Shown: positions 9,585 to 19,769, counted from the stretch's first letter. The stretch is 64,000 nt of DNA from Desulfuromonadaceae bacterium (GCA_028683435.1 JAQUIG010000009.1:19643-83642); one strand, 5' to 3'. The notes: a model not told the origin generated them from the letters alone. Program-made: numbers and translations.

Positions 9585-11081
9585 ATGCTGGATAAACGTG
9601 GCTGTGGTGTGCTGTTGCATCCTACCTCATTACCTGGACCTGGCGGTATCGGTTCAATGGGCAAGGATGCCTGCACTTTTGTTGATCTGCTGGCGGAGAT
9701 GGGGATGTCATATTGGCAGGTTCTTCCGCTCACGCCGCCGGCGTGCGGTAACTCTCCCTATTCAGCGTTTTCAGCCCTTGCAGGAAACCCGCTGTTGATT
9801 GATCTTGATCAGCTGGTTGTTGATGGTGATCTTGCAAAGATACACCATGAAAAAAGTCCGGATGATTCCTGTGTCGATTTTGCCGCCGTCTCTGAAAAGA
9901 AAATGAAGCTGTTGCGGAAAGCCGGCGCCAGCTTTTTAGCGAATGATGCTGCGCCGTACAAACAGGAATTCTGGAATTTTTGCAACAGGACTACCTGGCT
10001 TCATAATTTTGCGCTTTTTATGGCGCTGAAGCGCAAATACAAGGGTAAGTCATGGGAAAAATGGCCGGCTGATCTGGCTCTCATGACACCTGAACAGTAC
10101 GAAAAAGTTTCTGTTGAACTGGGTCCTGAAATAGGCGTTCAGAAATATATTCAGTGGCAGTTTTTCAGGCAGTGGAGCGGGCTGCGTGCTTATGCCGCTG
10201 ATAAAGGAATCGCTATTATCGGTGATATCCCGATTTTTGTCGGCTACGATTCCGTAGATGTCTGGAGTCATCGTGAACTTTTCCTTCTTGACCCGAAGGG
10301 GAAGCCGACCGTTGTTGCAGGGGTTCCTCCTGATTATTTCAGTGCAACCGGACAGCTGTGGGGCAACCCCCTGTATGACTGGGAAGCGATGGGGCGCCAG
10401 AAGTTCGCGTGGTGGATAGAGCGGTTTCAGTCGATGTTTGAGCTCTTTGACATCATCCGGGTTGATCATTTCCGCGGCTTTGAAGCTGCCTGGCATGTCC
10501 CGGCCGGAGAGAAAACAGCGGTCAACGGCAGCTGGGTCAAGGCTCCCGGTGTAACTCTTTTTGATACCATATTTGCTGCCCTCGGAAAAGTACCGATCAT
10601 TGCCGAGGATCTTGGTGTTATTACGCCGGAGGTCGAAGGTCTGCGTGATCGGTATGACTTTCCCGGCATGAAAATAGTACAGTTTGCCTTTGATTCAGGG
10701 CCGGCGAATCCTTATCTGCCGCATAATCATCAAAAAAAATCTGTGGTCTATACCGGAACCCATGACAATGATACCACCGCCGGTTGGTATGGTTCTCTTT
10801 CCGACCTCCAGCGCAGCCGGGTGAGTTATTATGTGGGTGGACGTGGGGATGACACAGTTGACTGCATACTACGCACGGTACTTATGTCTGTCGCTGATAC
10901 CGCCATTATCCCACTTCAGGATTTGATCCGATCTGGAAGCGAGGCCCGCATGAATACTCCCGGAACCGCGTTCGGCAATTGGGGGTGGCGTTTTACCTGG
11001 GACATGATTTCACCTGATCTCGCGGGTCAGGTCCGGGATCAGATCGAATGCTATGGCAGGTGGAATCCGAAGTGCCAGTAA
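9585..11081 (+). CDS. malQ: 4-alpha-glucanotransferase (amylomaltase, GH77)
   Basis: Transfers alpha-1,4-glucan segments in glycogen and maltodextrin metabolism. The 498-residue protein is the compact GH77 form. Its start RGCGVLLHPTSLPGPGGIG is typical, and the catalytic triad motifs are present in order: nucleophile Asp in IIRVDHFRGF, acid/base Glu in IIAEDLGVIT, and the third Asp in GTHDNDTTAGW. The C-terminus MNTPGTAFGNWGWRF is also characteristic. No other glycogen gene lies nearby. Confidence 0.96.
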   Translation: MLDKRGCGVLLHPTSLPGPGGIGSMGKDACTFVDLLAEMGMSYWQVLPLTPPACGNSPYSAFSALAGNPLLIDLDQLVVDGDLAKIHHEKSPDDSCVDFAAVSEKKMKLLRKAGASFLANDAAPYKQEFWNFCNRTTWLHNFALFMALKRKYKGKSWEKWPADLALMTPEQYEKVSVELGPEIGVQKYIQWQFFRQWSGLRAYAADKGIAIIGDIPIFVGYDSVDVWSHRELFLLDPKGKPTVVAGVPPDYFSATGQLWGNPLYDWEAMGRQKFAWWIERFQSMFELFDIIRVDHFRGFEAAWHVPAGEKTAVNGSWVKAPGVTLFDTIFAALGKVPIIAEDLGVITPEVEGLRDRYDFPGMKIVQFAFDSGPANPYLPHNHQKKSVVYTGTHDNDTTAGWYGSLSDLQRSRVSYYVGGRGDDTVDCILRTVLMSVADTAIIPLQDLIRSGSEARMNTPGTAFGNWGWRFTWDMISPDLAGQVRDQIECYGRWNPKCQ

Positions 11082-11086
11082 ATATC

Positions 11087-11114
11087 TTGACAATTCAGGC
11101 ATATTCTCTATACT
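11087..11114 (+). promoter_or_regulatory. Sigma-70 promoter for the yceD-rpmF-plsX-fab operon
   Basis: A perfect -35 TTGACA (11087-11092) and a TATACT -10 element (11109-11114) are separated by 16 bases, directly after malQ and 36 bases before the yceD start. This is among the best promoter matches in the window and marks the head of the ribosomal protein/lipid operon. Confidence 0.8.
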
Positions 11115-11150
11115 GACTTGCTTTAAATTTATTGTCGCTATGACCTGCGG

Positions 11151-11711
11151 ATGGTGCATGTGAAACTCATTGTAGACCAAATAAAAGATACGCCTGTTGT
11201 AATCCATTTTGACGAGCCTGTTGCGAATTTTCCTCTTCTTGCAGGTATGCAGAATGACACCGGCTGCCGCATTACCGGTAATATCCAAGGCGATATAACT
11301 GTTGCCCGTGAATTTGACAACATACGCGTTGCTGGAAGGGTAACAGCGCCTCTGGCTCTTTCCTGTTCCCGTTGTCTCGCTGATTTCACCTCTTTTGTAG
11401 ACACCAGCTTCACAATATTTTTTCGGAAAGCGAACCCAGCTGCAACCTCTGTTTCAGCCAATGATGAGCTTGAACTTGGCGAAATGGACCTGCTTTCTTC
11501 TACGTACTTCGGCGACGAAATTGATTTAACTCATGAGATTGAAGAGCAGGTTGCTATGGAGATTCCGTTAAAGCCTCTCTGTGATGATGCCTGCAAGGGG
11601 TTGTGTCACCACTGCGGCACCGATTTGAATACCTCCAGCTGTTCATGCAGCAAAGAGCCTGTCAGTCTTACGTTCAATGCACTGAAGGATTTTAAAGTAA
11701 CCCAAAAATAG
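11151..11711 (+). CDS. yceD: YceD/DUF177 family protein
   Basis: A 186-residue protein of the YceD (DUF177) family, often encoded just before rpmF and implicated in 23S rRNA accumulation. Cysteine pairs suggest metal binding: CSRCLADF near residue 78, and a C-terminal group KPLCDDACKGLCHHCGTDLN ending in CSCSK. The start is uncertain: ATG 11151 lacks a clear ribosome-binding site, whereas the in-frame GTG 11160 has GGATGG 5 bases upstream and would shorten the protein by three residues. The yceD-rpmF-plsX-fab order is the classical arrangement. Confidence 0.88.
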   Translation: MVHVKLIVDQIKDTPVVIHFDEPVANFPLLAGMQNDTGCRITGNIQGDITVAREFDNIRVAGRVTAPLALSCSRCLADFTSFVDTSFTIFFRKANPAATSVSANDELELGEMDLLSSTYFGDEIDLTHEIEEQVAMEIPLKPLCDDACKGLCHHCGTDLNTSSCSCSKEPVSLTFNALKDFKVTQK

Positions 11712-11756
11712 AGCGGTGGCACGAGAACGTGTATCACCAGAAAAAGGAGAAACACC

Positions 11757-11945
11757 ATGGCTGTACCCAAGAAAAAAACATCCAAATCGCGCAAGAATAT
11801 GAGAAGAGCCCATGATTTTTTAACTACTCCGTCATTATCTATCTGTCCTCAATGCAAAGCTGCAAAACTGCCGCATCGCACATGTCTTGCCTGTGGGACT
11901 TACAAGGGCAAAGAGGTTATCGACGTTTCCTCCGCACAAGCCTAG
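11757..11945 (+). CDS. rpmF: 50S ribosomal protein L32
   Basis: A 62-residue ribosomal protein. The N-terminus [22 protein letters not shown] and the zinc-ribbon cysteines CPQC and CLAC separated by ten residues are the L32 signature, the cysteine-containing form. AAGGAGAAA lies just upstream. It sits in the operon between yceD and plsX, which ties ribosome and membrane lipid synthesis together. Confidence 0.97.
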   Translation: MAVPKKKTSKSRKNMRRAHDFLTTPSLSICPQCKAAKLPHRTCLACGTYKGKEVIDVSSAQA

Positions 11946-11957
11946 AGAACTGACCCT

Positions 11958-13013
11958 GTGCCACTTCCGAAACTGATGAGAGTCGCCGTAGACGCAATGG
12001 GTGGTGACAATGCGCCTGTCATTGAAGTTGAAGGGGCTGTCGCTGCCTGTCGTGAATTCGGCCTCTCGGTGACGCTTGTCGGTGATCGTCAGCGTTTGGT
12101 GTCCGAACTCGCTAAACACAACGTCAGTGGTCTTGATATCGATGTTTTTCATGCAAGCGAAGTCGTCGGTATGCATGACTCTGCTTCAGATGCGGTACGG
12201 AAGAAGCCGGACTCTTCCGTACGCCGGGCGTTCGAACTCGTCAAGGACGGCAATGCCTGTGCTGCTGTCAGTGCCGGAAATTCTGGCGCGACCATGGCAT
12301 CCGGCATGTTTGTTCTGAAGCGAATTAAGGGTATTGAACGACCGGCCATTGCTCAGTTGTTCCCGACTCTTAAAGGGCAGACGCTTGTTCTGGATATAGG
12401 CGGTAATGTTGATTGCAAGCCGCTCCATCTTGTCCAGTTTGCCATCATGGGGGAGGTTTACGCTCGCAACGCTATGGGAGTACTCTCGCCGAAAGTCGGT
12501 CTTCTCTCTAATGGCGAAGAGGATTCAAAGGGGAATGAACTGACCCGGGAAACAAACGCCATCCTGCGCAAGACGTCGCTTAATTATTGTGGTTATATCG
12601 AGGGTCGCGATATTTTCGCCGGGGCTGTTGACGTAGTAGTTTGTGATGGCTTCGTAGGAAATATTGTACTGAAACTTTCCGAGGGACTGGCGGATGCCGC
12701 GGCCAAGATGCTGAAAAGGGAGATCGTTAAGAGTTGGGTTTCCAAGGTCGGTTATCTGTTTGTACGTGGTGCTTTTGGCCGCTTCAAGAAGATTGTCGAC
12801 TATGCGGAATATGGCGGTGCTCCGCTACTCGGAATCAACGGTGTCGGCATGATCTGTCATGGCGGTTCCAACGTCAAGGCGATCAAGAACGCGATACGAT
12901 TTGCACACGAGTACGCCAAAAATGGTGTGTCGGAGCATGTCGCCGAAAAATTATCTGAAAATCAATCAGTCTTGATACGAAGGGATACCCTGCCTCCCAC
13001 CCCTGCAGAGTAA
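11958..13013 (+). CDS. plsX: Phosphate acyltransferase PlsX
   Basis: Converts acyl-ACP to acyl-phosphate, the entry to phospholipid synthesis in the PlsX/PlsY route. The 351-residue protein shows [12 protein letters not shown] at the N-terminus and [23 protein letters not shown] and [13 protein letters not shown] segments typical of PlsX. The start is either GTG 11958 or ATG 11976 (giving [11 protein letters not shown]); neither has a strong ribosome-binding site. It lies 12 bases after rpmF and 13 before fabH. Confidence 0.95.
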   Translation: MPLPKLMRVAVDAMGGDNAPVIEVEGAVAACREFGLSVTLVGDRQRLVSELAKHNVSGLDIDVFHASEVVGMHDSASDAVRKKPDSSVRRAFELVKDGNACAAVSAGNSGATMASGMFVLKRIKGIERPAIAQLFPTLKGQTLVLDIGGNVDCKPLHLVQFAIMGEVYARNAMGVLSPKVGLLSNGEEDSKGNELTRETNAILRKTSLNYCGYIEGRDIFAGAVDVVVCDGFVGNIVLKLSEGLADAAAKMLKREIVKSWVSKVGYLFVRGAFGRFKKIVDYAEYGGAPLLGINGVGMICHGGSNVKAIKNAIRFAHEYAKNGVSEHVAEKLSENQSVLIRRDTLPPTPAE

Positions 13014-13026
13014 TGGAGATTCAATA

Positions 13027-14010
13027 GTGAATGTCAGAATTACCGGAACCGGCTCTGCATTGCCCGGGAAAATTCTCACCAATGCTGAACTCGAACAGTT
13101 AGTCGATACCACTGATGAATGGATTACTACAAGAACCGGTATCAAAGAGAGGCGTATTGCAGCTGATGGAGAATATACGTCAACCTTTGCCGCTGAAGCC
13201 GCCCGTCGTGCTCTGGAAATGGCCGGGGTCCAGCCTGAAGAAATTGATCTGATCATTCTTGGCACCGTTACTCCAGACTTCCCCTTTCCCTCAACCGCCT
13301 GTATTGTCCAGGATCTTCTGGGGGCCACAAATGCAACCGCCTTTGATCTCTCGGCGGCCTGTTCCGGTTTTCTCTACGGGTTATCTATCGCTGAAAAATA
13401 TATCCGCTCCGGCGGTGCGCGAAAGATTCTTGTCATAGGGGCTGAAATATTGTCACGTATTGTTGACTGGCAGGATCGCAACACCTGCGTCCTGTTCGGT
13501 GACGGTGCCGGTGCCGTCGTTCTCGAAGCTTCTGAAGAGGGAGATCATTCCCTGCTTTCAACCCATACATTCAGTAACGGATCACACTGGAATCTTCTCT
13601 ATCAGCAGGGGAGCGGCAGTCGTAATCCGGCGACCGCCAGTTGTACAATAGATGAACGGCGGATTTATCTGACTATGGAGGGAAATGATGTTTTCAAGCA
13701 TGCTGTCCGCGGCATGGAGGAAGCTGCAGTAAAAGCCCTTGATGCCAACGGTCTCTCTCCAGCTGATATTTCACTCCTGATACCCCATCAGGCCAATCGT
13801 CGTATAATCGATGCAACTGCAAAGCGGCTCGGAATTGGCCCAGAGCGACTGTTTATCAATCTCCATCGTTATGGCAATACATCGTCCGCATCAATTCCCA
13901 TCGCACTGGATGAAACGAACCGCCAAGGAATACTTAAATCTGACAGCAAGATACTGATGGTGGCTTTCGGGGGCGGTTTTACGTATGCCTCTGCGCTGAT
14001 AAAGTGGTAG
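13027..14010 (+). CDS. fabH: 3-oxoacyl-ACP synthase III
   Basis: Starts fatty acid synthesis by condensing acetyl-CoA with malonyl-ACP. The 327-residue protein has the KAS III triad: Cys112 in SAACSGFLYG, His in LLIPHQANRRIID and Asn in LHRYGNTSSASIP. The start is GTG 13027, preceded by TGGAG. It is between plsX and fabD in the normal lipid operon order. Confidence 0.97.
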   Translation: MNVRITGTGSALPGKILTNAELEQLVDTTDEWITTRTGIKERRIAADGEYTSTFAAEAARRALEMAGVQPEEIDLIILGTVTPDFPFPSTACIVQDLLGATNATAFDLSAACSGFLYGLSIAEKYIRSGGARKILVIGAEILSRIVDWQDRNTCVLFGDGAGAVVLEASEEGDHSLLSTHTFSNGSHWNLLYQQGSGSRNPATASCTIDERRIYLTMEGNDVFKHAVRGMEEAAVKALDANGLSPADISLLIPHQANRRIIDATAKRLGIGPERLFINLHRYGNTSSASIPIALDETNRQGILKSDSKILMVAFGGGFTYASALIKW

Positions 14011-14046
14011 CAAGCCCGAATAATATCGTGAAACAAGGATATTTAT

Positions 14047-14973
14047 ATGTCTAAAACGGCTTTTATTTTTCCGGGGCAAGGCTCCCAGTATTCAGGAATG
14101 GGAAAGGAATTGGCAGATACGTTTCCGGTTGCACGGCATCTTTTTGAAGAAGCCGACGATGCTCTTGGATTTAAATTGTCAACACTCTGCTTCGCTGGGA
14201 GTGATGCCGATCTCAAGCTTACCGCCAACACACAGCCCGCGATCCTGGCGACAAGCATAGCAACCTTGAGAGTTGCCCAGCAGGAATCAGGTCTGTTAGC
14301 GGATTATGTGGCCGGTCATTCGCTTGGTGAATATTCTGCGCTGGTCTGCTCAGAAGCCCTCTCTTTCGCTGATGCGGTCAGAACGGTGCGATCCCGTGGG
14401 ACATTCATGCAGGAAGCTGTTCCTGTCGGTAGCGGAACAATGGCTGCCATGCTTGGTGTTGAGCGTGAGGTCCTTGAAGAAATCTGCCGTGAAGCCGCTG
14501 AAGGGGAGGTCGTCTCTCCAGCAAACTTTAATTCTCCGGGTCAGATCGTTATTGCCGGATCGGTTGCGGCTGTTGCGCGTGCAATTGAAATTGCCAAGGG
14601 TCGCGGTTTCCGAAAATCCATGTTGCTGCCGGTCAGTGCCCCCTTTCATTGCGCAATGATGAAACCGGCTGCGGATCGTCTGGCGGCGGTACTGGATAAG
14701 ATAACAGTGTTCGATGTGAACGTGCCGGTGATCGCAAATGCTGATGCAGCAGCTAACAGTGACAAAGATCGGGTAACCCCCCTGCTCGTTACGCAAGTCT
14801 GTTCTCCTGTGCTGTGGGAACAGTCCGTTACTGCGATGACGACCCTGGGGGTAACAAAGTTTGTTGAGATAGGCCCCGGCAAGGTTCTGTCCGGACTGGT
14901 AAAACGTATTACAAGGGAAGTGGCAACCGCAAATGTGGAAGATATTGCCTCTTTGAAACTGCTGGCTACCTGA
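14047..14973 (+). CDS. fabD: Malonyl-CoA:ACP transacylase
   Basis: Loads malonyl groups onto ACP. The 308-residue protein opens with TAFIFPGQGSQYSGMG, has the nucleophile Ser92 in GHSLGEYSALV and the catalytic His in VSAPFHCAMM near residue 200. It follows fabH by 36 bases and shares its operon. Confidence 0.97.
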   Translation: MSKTAFIFPGQGSQYSGMGKELADTFPVARHLFEEADDALGFKLSTLCFAGSDADLKLTANTQPAILATSIATLRVAQQESGLLADYVAGHSLGEYSALVCSEALSFADAVRTVRSRGTFMQEAVPVGSGTMAAMLGVEREVLEEICREAAEGEVVSPANFNSPGQIVIAGSVAAVARAIEIAKGRGFRKSMLLPVSAPFHCAMMKPAADRLAAVLDKITVFDVNVPVIANADAAANSDKDRVTPLLVTQVCSPVLWEQSVTAMTTLGVTKFVEIGPGKVLSGLVKRITREVATANVEDIASLKLLAT

Positions 14974-15015
14974 TTCCGCTCTAATCGGTATTACTTTTGC
15001 CAAGGGGAACTAACT

Positions 15016-15453
15016 ATGCTCGATATTAATGAAATAATGAAAATTCTGCCCCACCGTTATCCGTTTTTGCTGGTTGACAAGATTCTGGAAATTGAACTCG
15101 GCAAAAGCATAATTGGTATAAAAAACGTCAGCATCAATGAGCCATTCTTTCCAGGACATTTTCCTGAACATCCCGTTATGCCAGGGGTGTTGATTATCGA
15201 GGCTATGGCTCAGGTAGCCGCAATATTAGCTTATTCCTCTGATGAAAGCATTCGTTCCAAGATCACATATTTTGTTGGCATCGACAATGCCCGTTTTCGC
15301 AAACCGGTCATGCCTGGAGACCAACTCCGCTTTGAAATTGAGGCAACCGGATGTAAACGGGGTATCTGGATCTTTAATGCCAAGGCGCTTGTTGACGGAA
15401 AGCTGGTCACAGAAGCGGAACTGAAGGCAACTTTTGCTGATAAAAACAAATAA
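15016..15453 (+). CDS. fabZ: 3-hydroxyacyl-ACP dehydratase
   Basis: Dehydrates 3-hydroxyacyl-ACP in the elongation cycle. The 145-residue hot-dog protein has [13 protein letters not shown], catalytic His48 in [14 protein letters not shown] and Glu62 in IIEAMAQ. AAGGGGAA precedes ATG 15016. In many Proteobacteria fabZ sits among the lpx genes, so its place between fabD and fabG is a variant of the fab cluster that puts most elongation enzymes in one operon. Confidence 0.96.
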   Translation: MLDINEIMKILPHRYPFLLVDKILEIELGKSIIGIKNVSINEPFFPGHFPEHPVMPGVLIIEAMAQVAAILAYSSDESIRSKITYFVGIDNARFRKPVMPGDQLRFEIEATGCKRGIWIFNAKALVDGKLVTEAELKATFADKNK

Positions 15454-15480
15454 GATACGGTTATTACGAAAGGATTAATC

Positions 15481-16218
15481 ATGCCTAAAGAGAAAGTTGC
15501 TGTCATCACAGGAGCATCACGTGGAATCGGCAGAAGTATCGCACTGGCGCTGGCAGCCAAGGGGGCGACCATTGTAGCTGTAGATATGGATCAAGTTTCT
15601 ACCGAGGCGGTTGTAGCTGAACTGCAGGCGGCCGGCGGCAAGGCGCTGGCAGTGGTTGGGAATGTGACCGCATCAGCAGATGTAGAGCGGATGATTGATG
15701 CTGCTATTGAGGCCTTTGGTCGTGTAGATATTCTCGTCAACAATGCCGGTATTACCCGTGATGGTCTACTGATGCGCATGAAGGAGGAGGATTGGGACGC
15801 CGTTCTGAACGTAAATCTTAAAGGTGCTTTTCTTTGCACACGGGCAGCCTTCAAAGTCATGAGCAAACAGCGCTACGGCCGGATCATCAATATTGCGTCT
15901 GTCGTAGGTCAGATGGGCAATGCTGGCCAGGCCAACTACTGTGCCAGTAAGGCAGGACTGATCGGTCTTACCAAGTCGAACGCACGTGAAATGGCAAAAA
16001 GAAGCATTACCGTCAACGCCGTTGCTCCCGGTTTTATTGCAACGGCCATGACCGATGCACTTTCGGACAAGGTTCGTGCCGAGTTGACGGCGCAGATACC
16101 ACTGGAGCGCTTGGGGAGTGCCGATGATATTGCCAATGCGGTTGTTTTTCTGGCTTCTGAAGCTGCCGGATATATCACCGGTCATGTTTTGTCGGTAAAT
16201 GGCGGGATGTACATGTAG
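15481..16218 (+). CDS. fabG: 3-oxoacyl-ACP reductase
   Basis: NADPH-dependent reduction of 3-oxoacyl-ACP. The 245-residue short-chain dehydrogenase has the cofactor loop TGASRGIG near residue 10-17, NNAG at 87-90, and the catalytic Ser140, Tyr153 and Lys157 (YCASK). ATG 15481 follows AAAGGATTA. It lies 27 bases after fabZ and 119 before acpP. Confidence 0.96.
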   Translation: MPKEKVAVITGASRGIGRSIALALAAKGATIVAVDMDQVSTEAVVAELQAAGGKALAVVGNVTASADVERMIDAAIEAFGRVDILVNNAGITRDGLLMRMKEEDWDAVLNVNLKGAFLCTRAAFKVMSKQRYGRIINIASVVGQMGNAGQANYCASKAGLIGLTKSNAREMAKRSITVNAVAPGFIATAMTDALSDKVRAELTAQIPLERLGSADDIANAVVFLASEAAGYITGHVLSVNGGMYM

Positions 16219-16251
16219 TCCCGTATGCTGTCAAAAAAGTAGAAATATCGA

Positions 16252-16295
16252 TTGACATTTAAAGATTTCATGCTTAATTAAGCACACAGTATAAT
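16252..16295 (+). promoter_or_regulatory. acpP promoter region with a 14-base palindrome
   Basis: The fabG-acpP gap holds a perfect -35 TTGACA (16252-16257), a perfect palindrome TGCTTAATTAAGCA (16271-16284) and a perfect TATAAT (16290-16295). The two hexamers are 32 bases apart, too far for one promoter. Either TTGACA pairs with TAATTA inside the palindrome (17-base spacer), or TATAAT works with a poor -35. The palindrome would then cover a -10 or a spacer, as an operator would. Confidence 0.55.
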
Positions 16296-16337
16296 ACACG
16301 AAACCTGCAAAGGTTTAAAATCAAACGGAGGTGGAAG

Positions 16338-16571
16338 ATGTCTGATATTGCAAAACGGGTAAAAGAAATTGTTGCAGAGCAGTTAGGGGTTGAAGAAGCT
16401 CAGGTTTTAACCGAGTCTTCTTTTATGGATGACCTTGGAGCCGATTCTCTGGACACAGTTGAGCTGGTTATGGCTCTTGAAGAAGAGTTCGATATCGAAA
16501 TTCCTGATGAAGATGCCGAAAAAATCCAGACGGTGAATGACGCCATCGAGTATATCACCGAGCATAGCTGA
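16338..16571 (+). CDS. acpP: Acyl carrier protein
   Basis: A 77-residue acidic carrier that holds growing acyl chains on a phosphopantetheine arm. Ser37 in [22 protein letters not shown] is the attachment site. GGAGGT lies just before ATG 16338. It has its own promoter-like region upstream and a strong terminator-like hairpin downstream, which fits the high expression usual for ACP relative to the flanking fab genes. Confidence 0.98.
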   Translation: MSDIAKRVKEIVAEQLGVEEAQVLTESSFMDDLGADSLDTVELVMALEEEFDIEIPDEDAEKIQTVNDAIEYITEHS

Positions 16572-16584
16572 TATCGCATAACCG

Positions 16585-16613
16585 AGAGGGGGGTGACAAG
16601 CCCCTCTTTTTTT
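16585..16613 (+). terminator. Rho-independent terminator/attenuator after acpP
   Basis: Arms AGAGGGG (16585-16591) and CCCCTCT (16601-16607) enclose a 9-base loop and run into a seven-T tract. It lies between acpP and fabF, so it probably ends most acpP transcripts and lets some read through into fabF. Confidence 0.82.
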
Positions 16614-16656
16614 ATTCTGACATAACTGAAGTAGCTGTTATATGGAGTTATTTACT

Positions 16657-17889
16657 ATGAGAAGAGTTGTAATTACTGGTGTTGGAGTCGTTTCACCACT
16701 TGGGAGCGGGAATGTCAAAAACTGGGATGCTCTCACTGCAGGGAAGTCCGGCGTAGGCTTGATTACCCGTTTTGACGCAAGTGATATGCCGGTCAAGATC
16801 GCAGGTGAAGTCTCTGATTTTAATGCAGAAGAGTATATTGATAAAAAAGAAATCAAAAAGATGGATCTATTTATCCAGTACGGTCTTGCTGCAGCTCATT
16901 ATGCTATGCAGGACTCCGGACTGGTGATAAACGATGAAAATTCTGAACGGGTTGGGGTTCTTGTTGGTGCCGGTCTTGGTGGTTTGCCATCGATCGAACG
17001 GTATCACACGCTGCTGAACGAAGGTGGTTTCAAGAAAATATCTCCATTCTTTATCCCGATGCTGATCATCAATCTTGCTCCAGGCCACATCTCCATCAAA
17101 TATGGGGCCAAAGGGCCTAATCTTTCCTCAGTCTCTGCGTGCGCTACCGGTACTCATTCGATTGGTGATGCCTACCATATTATTGCCCGTGGAGATGCTG
17201 ATGCAATGATAGCCGGAGGTACCGAGTCAACGGTTACTCCGCTTGGAATCGGTGGTTTTGCGGCCATGAAGGCGTTGTCTGACAACAACGACTTCCCGGA
17301 AAAAGCATCCCGACCCTTTGACAAGGGGCGCGACGGGTTTGTCCTGGCCGAAGGAGCCGGTATCGTTGTTATGGAGGAGTATGAATCAGCCAAAAAACGC
17401 GGGGCTAAAATATATGCGGAAATCGTCGGCTATGGCCTTACCTGCGACGCCTATCATATGACTGCTCCCTCACCCGGAGGAGAAGGTGCCGCGCGCTGCA
17501 TGAAAATGGCCTTGAAAAATGCCGGTGTTTCTCCAGATCAGGTGACATATATCAACGCTCATGGAACTTCAACGTATTTTAACGATCTGAATGAATCCCT
17601 AGCTATCAAATCGGTTTTTGGTGACCATGCCGACAAGCTGATGGTTTCTTCTACAAAATCAATGACAGGCCATCTCCTTGGTGCAGCCGGCGGTGTTGAG
17701 GCGGTCTTCACCTGTATGGCGATGGAAAAAAGTGTGGTTCCACCCACAATTAACTATGATATTCCCGATCCTGAATGTGACCTGGATTATGTGCCGAATA
17801 CGGCTCGCGACGCAAAGATTGAGTATGCAATGAGTAATTCACTTGGTTTTGGCGGAACGAATGCAACTCTTCTTTTCAAGAAGCTGTAG
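16657..17889 (+). CDS. fabF: 3-oxoacyl-ACP synthase II
   Basis: The elongating condensing enzyme. The 410-residue protein has the active-site Cys in [17 protein letters not shown] (about 163), His in [12 protein letters not shown], and Lys and His in [16 protein letters not shown]. The ORF track starts at ATG 16642, but GGAG at 16645-16648 is 8 bases before ATG 16657, which gives the normal [16 protein letters not shown], so I chose 16657. rpiB follows 15 bases downstream. Confidence 0.96.
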   Translation: MRRVVITGVGVVSPLGSGNVKNWDALTAGKSGVGLITRFDASDMPVKIAGEVSDFNAEEYIDKKEIKKMDLFIQYGLAAAHYAMQDSGLVINDENSERVGVLVGAGLGGLPSIERYHTLLNEGGFKKISPFFIPMLIINLAPGHISIKYGAKGPNLSSVSACATGTHSIGDAYHIIARGDADAMIAGGTESTVTPLGIGGFAAMKALSDNNDFPEKASRPFDKGRDGFVLAEGAGIVVMEEYESAKKRGAKIYAEIVGYGLTCDAYHMTAPSPGGEGAARCMKMALKNAGVSPDQVTYINAHGTSTYFNDLNESLAIKSVFGDHADKLMVSSTKSMTGHLLGAAGGVEAVFTCMAMEKSVVPPTINYDIPDPECDLDYVPNTARDAKIEYAMSNSLGFGGTNATLLFKKL

Positions 17890-17904
17890 GCGAGGGCGGA
17901 AATA

Positions 17905-18348
17905 ATGATCATTATCGGAAGTGACCACGGAGGATTAACCCTCAAAACAGCTCTGATCAGTTATCTAAACCGCAGAGGCTTTGAAGTAACAGATGCCGGG
18001 ACCAATGGTGGTGCTTCGGTTGATTATCCGGATTTTGGCCAAAAAGTTGCTGAAACTGTAGTTGCGGGGGGGGCGGAATCGGGAATTTTGATCTGCGGTA
18101 CCGGAATTGGTATGTCGATTGCCGCCAACAAAGTCCCCGGTATTCGCGCCGCGCTTGTGACGGATGTTTTTATGGCCCGCATGGCTAAAGAGCATAATAA
18201 TGCCAATGTGCTGGTGCTTGGCGGCCGCGTCCTCGACGAACAGAAAGCCTGTGACCTTGTCGGTGCCTGGCTTGACAGCACTTTTGAGGGTGGGCGCCAT
18301 CAGGCGCGTCTGGACAAAATCACAGCTCTTGAAAGCAAGTATTCCTAG
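17905..18348 (+). CDS. rpiB: Ribose-5-phosphate isomerase B
   Basis: Interconverts ribose 5-phosphate and ribulose 5-phosphate. The 147-residue protein has IIIGSDHGGLTLK at the N-terminus and the active-site Cys in GILICGTGIGMSIAANK. The C-terminal RLDKITALESKYS is typical. It sits between fabF and glyA. Confidence 0.95.
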   Translation: MIIIGSDHGGLTLKTALISYLNRRGFEVTDAGTNGGASVDYPDFGQKVAETVVAGGAESGILICGTGIGMSIAANKVPGIRAALVTDVFMARMAKEHNNANVLVLGGRVLDEQKACDLVGAWLDSTFEGGRHQARLDKITALESKYS

Positions 18349-18385
18349 CTGCAAACAGAGTTGCAATCATCTTAATATCCACAGG

Positions 18386-18420
18386 CGGGACCTGCTACGG
18401 CATGTGTCCCGTTTGTTGTT
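18386..18420 (+). terminator. Possible attenuator between rpiB and glyA
   Basis: CGGGAC (18386-18391) pairs with GTCCCG (18406-18411) and is followed by a T-rich stretch interrupted by G. The loop may pair further but imperfectly. It is weaker than the acpP terminator and may only reduce readthrough into glyA. Confidence 0.45.
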
Positions 18421-18464
18421 TGTAAAATGTCATACCTGAAAAGAACTTTTACAAGGAGAACCCT

Positions 18465-19712
18465 ATGTCAATCCTTTCCCAGTTTGATCCCCAGGTTGCT
18501 GATGCTATCCGTCATGAAACAGAGCGAGAGGAATATAATCTGGAGCTGATCGCCTCCGAAAACTTTGTTTCTGAGGCGGTTTTGGAGGCACAAAGTTCGG
18601 TCATGACCAACAAGTACGCCGAAGGGTATCCCGGAAAGCGTTATTATGGCGGTTGTCAGCACGTTGACGTTGTTGAACAGCTTGCCATTGATCGTGCCAA
18701 GGAGCTTTTTGGTGCCGATCATGCCAATGTTCAGCCGCACTCCGGATCACAGGCGAACATGGCGGTCTATTTTGCCGCATGCAAGCCGGGAGACACTATC
18801 CTCGGAATGAATCTTGCCCATGGCGGGCATCTTACCCATGGCAGCCCGGTTAATTTTTCTGGTCGTCTCTTTACCGTAGTTCCCTATGGAGTGACCGCTG
18901 AAACCGAAACAATCGATTATGCCGAGGTTGAGCGCCTGGCCGTCGAGCATAAGCCGAAACTTATTGTCGTCGGCGCCAGCGCCTACCCACGGATCATCGA
19001 TTTTCCCGCTTTCCGGGCAATAGCCGATAAAGTCGGGGCGAAGGTCATGGTTGACATGGCTCATATTGCCGGATTGGTTGCTGCTGGTGTTCACCCGAGC
19101 CCGATTCCGTATGCCGAGTTTGTTACTACAACGACTCACAAAACACTGCGTGGTCCTCGCGGAGGCTTGATTCTCTGTCGTGAAGAATTTGCCAAGGCGC
19201 TAAATTCTCAGATTTTCCCCGGTATTCAGGGTGGACCTCTTATGCACGTCATAGCCGCCAAGGCGGTGGCGTTTAAGGAAGCGCTACAGCCGGAGTTTAA
19301 AGTCTATCAGCAGCAGGTTATTAAAAATGCCGGGGCGCTTGCAGAGGCGCTGGTAAACCGCGGTTTCAAGCTGACAAGCGGCGGTACAGATAACCACCTC
19401 ATGCTGATTAACTTCTCAGGGACAGAGATAACCGGCAAGGCTGCAGAAGAGGCGCTGGATAAGGCCGGCATTACAGTCAACAAGAATACCGTGCCGTTTG
19501 AGACCCGCTCTCCGTTCGTTACTTCCGGCATCAGGATCGGAACACCGGCCTGTACTACCCATGGGCTCAAAGAGGCTGAAATGGATCAGGTTGCCGGTTA
19601 TATTGCCGACGCGCTGGCACATATCGGTGATGACCGGGAACTCGAGGCGATAAAGGATCAGGTAAACAACCTGATGAAGAAATTTCCTCTTTACGCCCAC
19701 AGGCTTGCCTAA
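18465..19712 (+). CDS. glyA: Serine hydroxymethyltransferase
   Basis: PLP enzyme interconverting serine and glycine with transfer of a one-carbon unit to tetrahydrofolate. The 415-residue protein has [24 protein letters not shown] and the PLP-lysine motif [14 protein letters not shown] (about residues 222-235). ACAAGGAGAA precedes ATG 18465. A terminator-like hairpin follows the stop. Confidence 0.97.
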   Translation: MSILSQFDPQVADAIRHETEREEYNLELIASENFVSEAVLEAQSSVMTNKYAEGYPGKRYYGGCQHVDVVEQLAIDRAKELFGADHANVQPHSGSQANMAVYFAACKPGDTILGMNLAHGGHLTHGSPVNFSGRLFTVVPYGVTAETETIDYAEVERLAVEHKPKLIVVGASAYPRIIDFPAFRAIADKVGAKVMVDMAHIAGLVAAGVHPSPIPYAEFVTTTTHKTLRGPRGGLILCREEFAKALNSQIFPGIQGGPLMHVIAAKAVAFKEALQPEFKVYQQQVIKNAGALAEALVNRGFKLTSGGTDNHLMLINFSGTEITGKAAEEALDKAGITVNKNTVPFETRSPFVTSGIRIGTPACTTHGLKEAEMDQVAGYIADALAHIGDDRELEAIKDQVNNLMKKFPLYAHRLA

Positions 19713-19735
19713 TTTTTAAATATCAAGTAGTTATG

Positions 19736-19769
19736 AGACCCTCTGGATACGTTCCGGCGGGTCTTTTTT
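19736..19769 (+). terminator. Terminator after glyA
   Basis: AGACCC (19736-19741) and GGGTCT (19759-19764) form a stem, partly extended inside by CTGGA/TCCGG pairing, and are followed by six T. It would end the fab-rpiB-glyA transcript before bioA. Confidence 0.62.
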
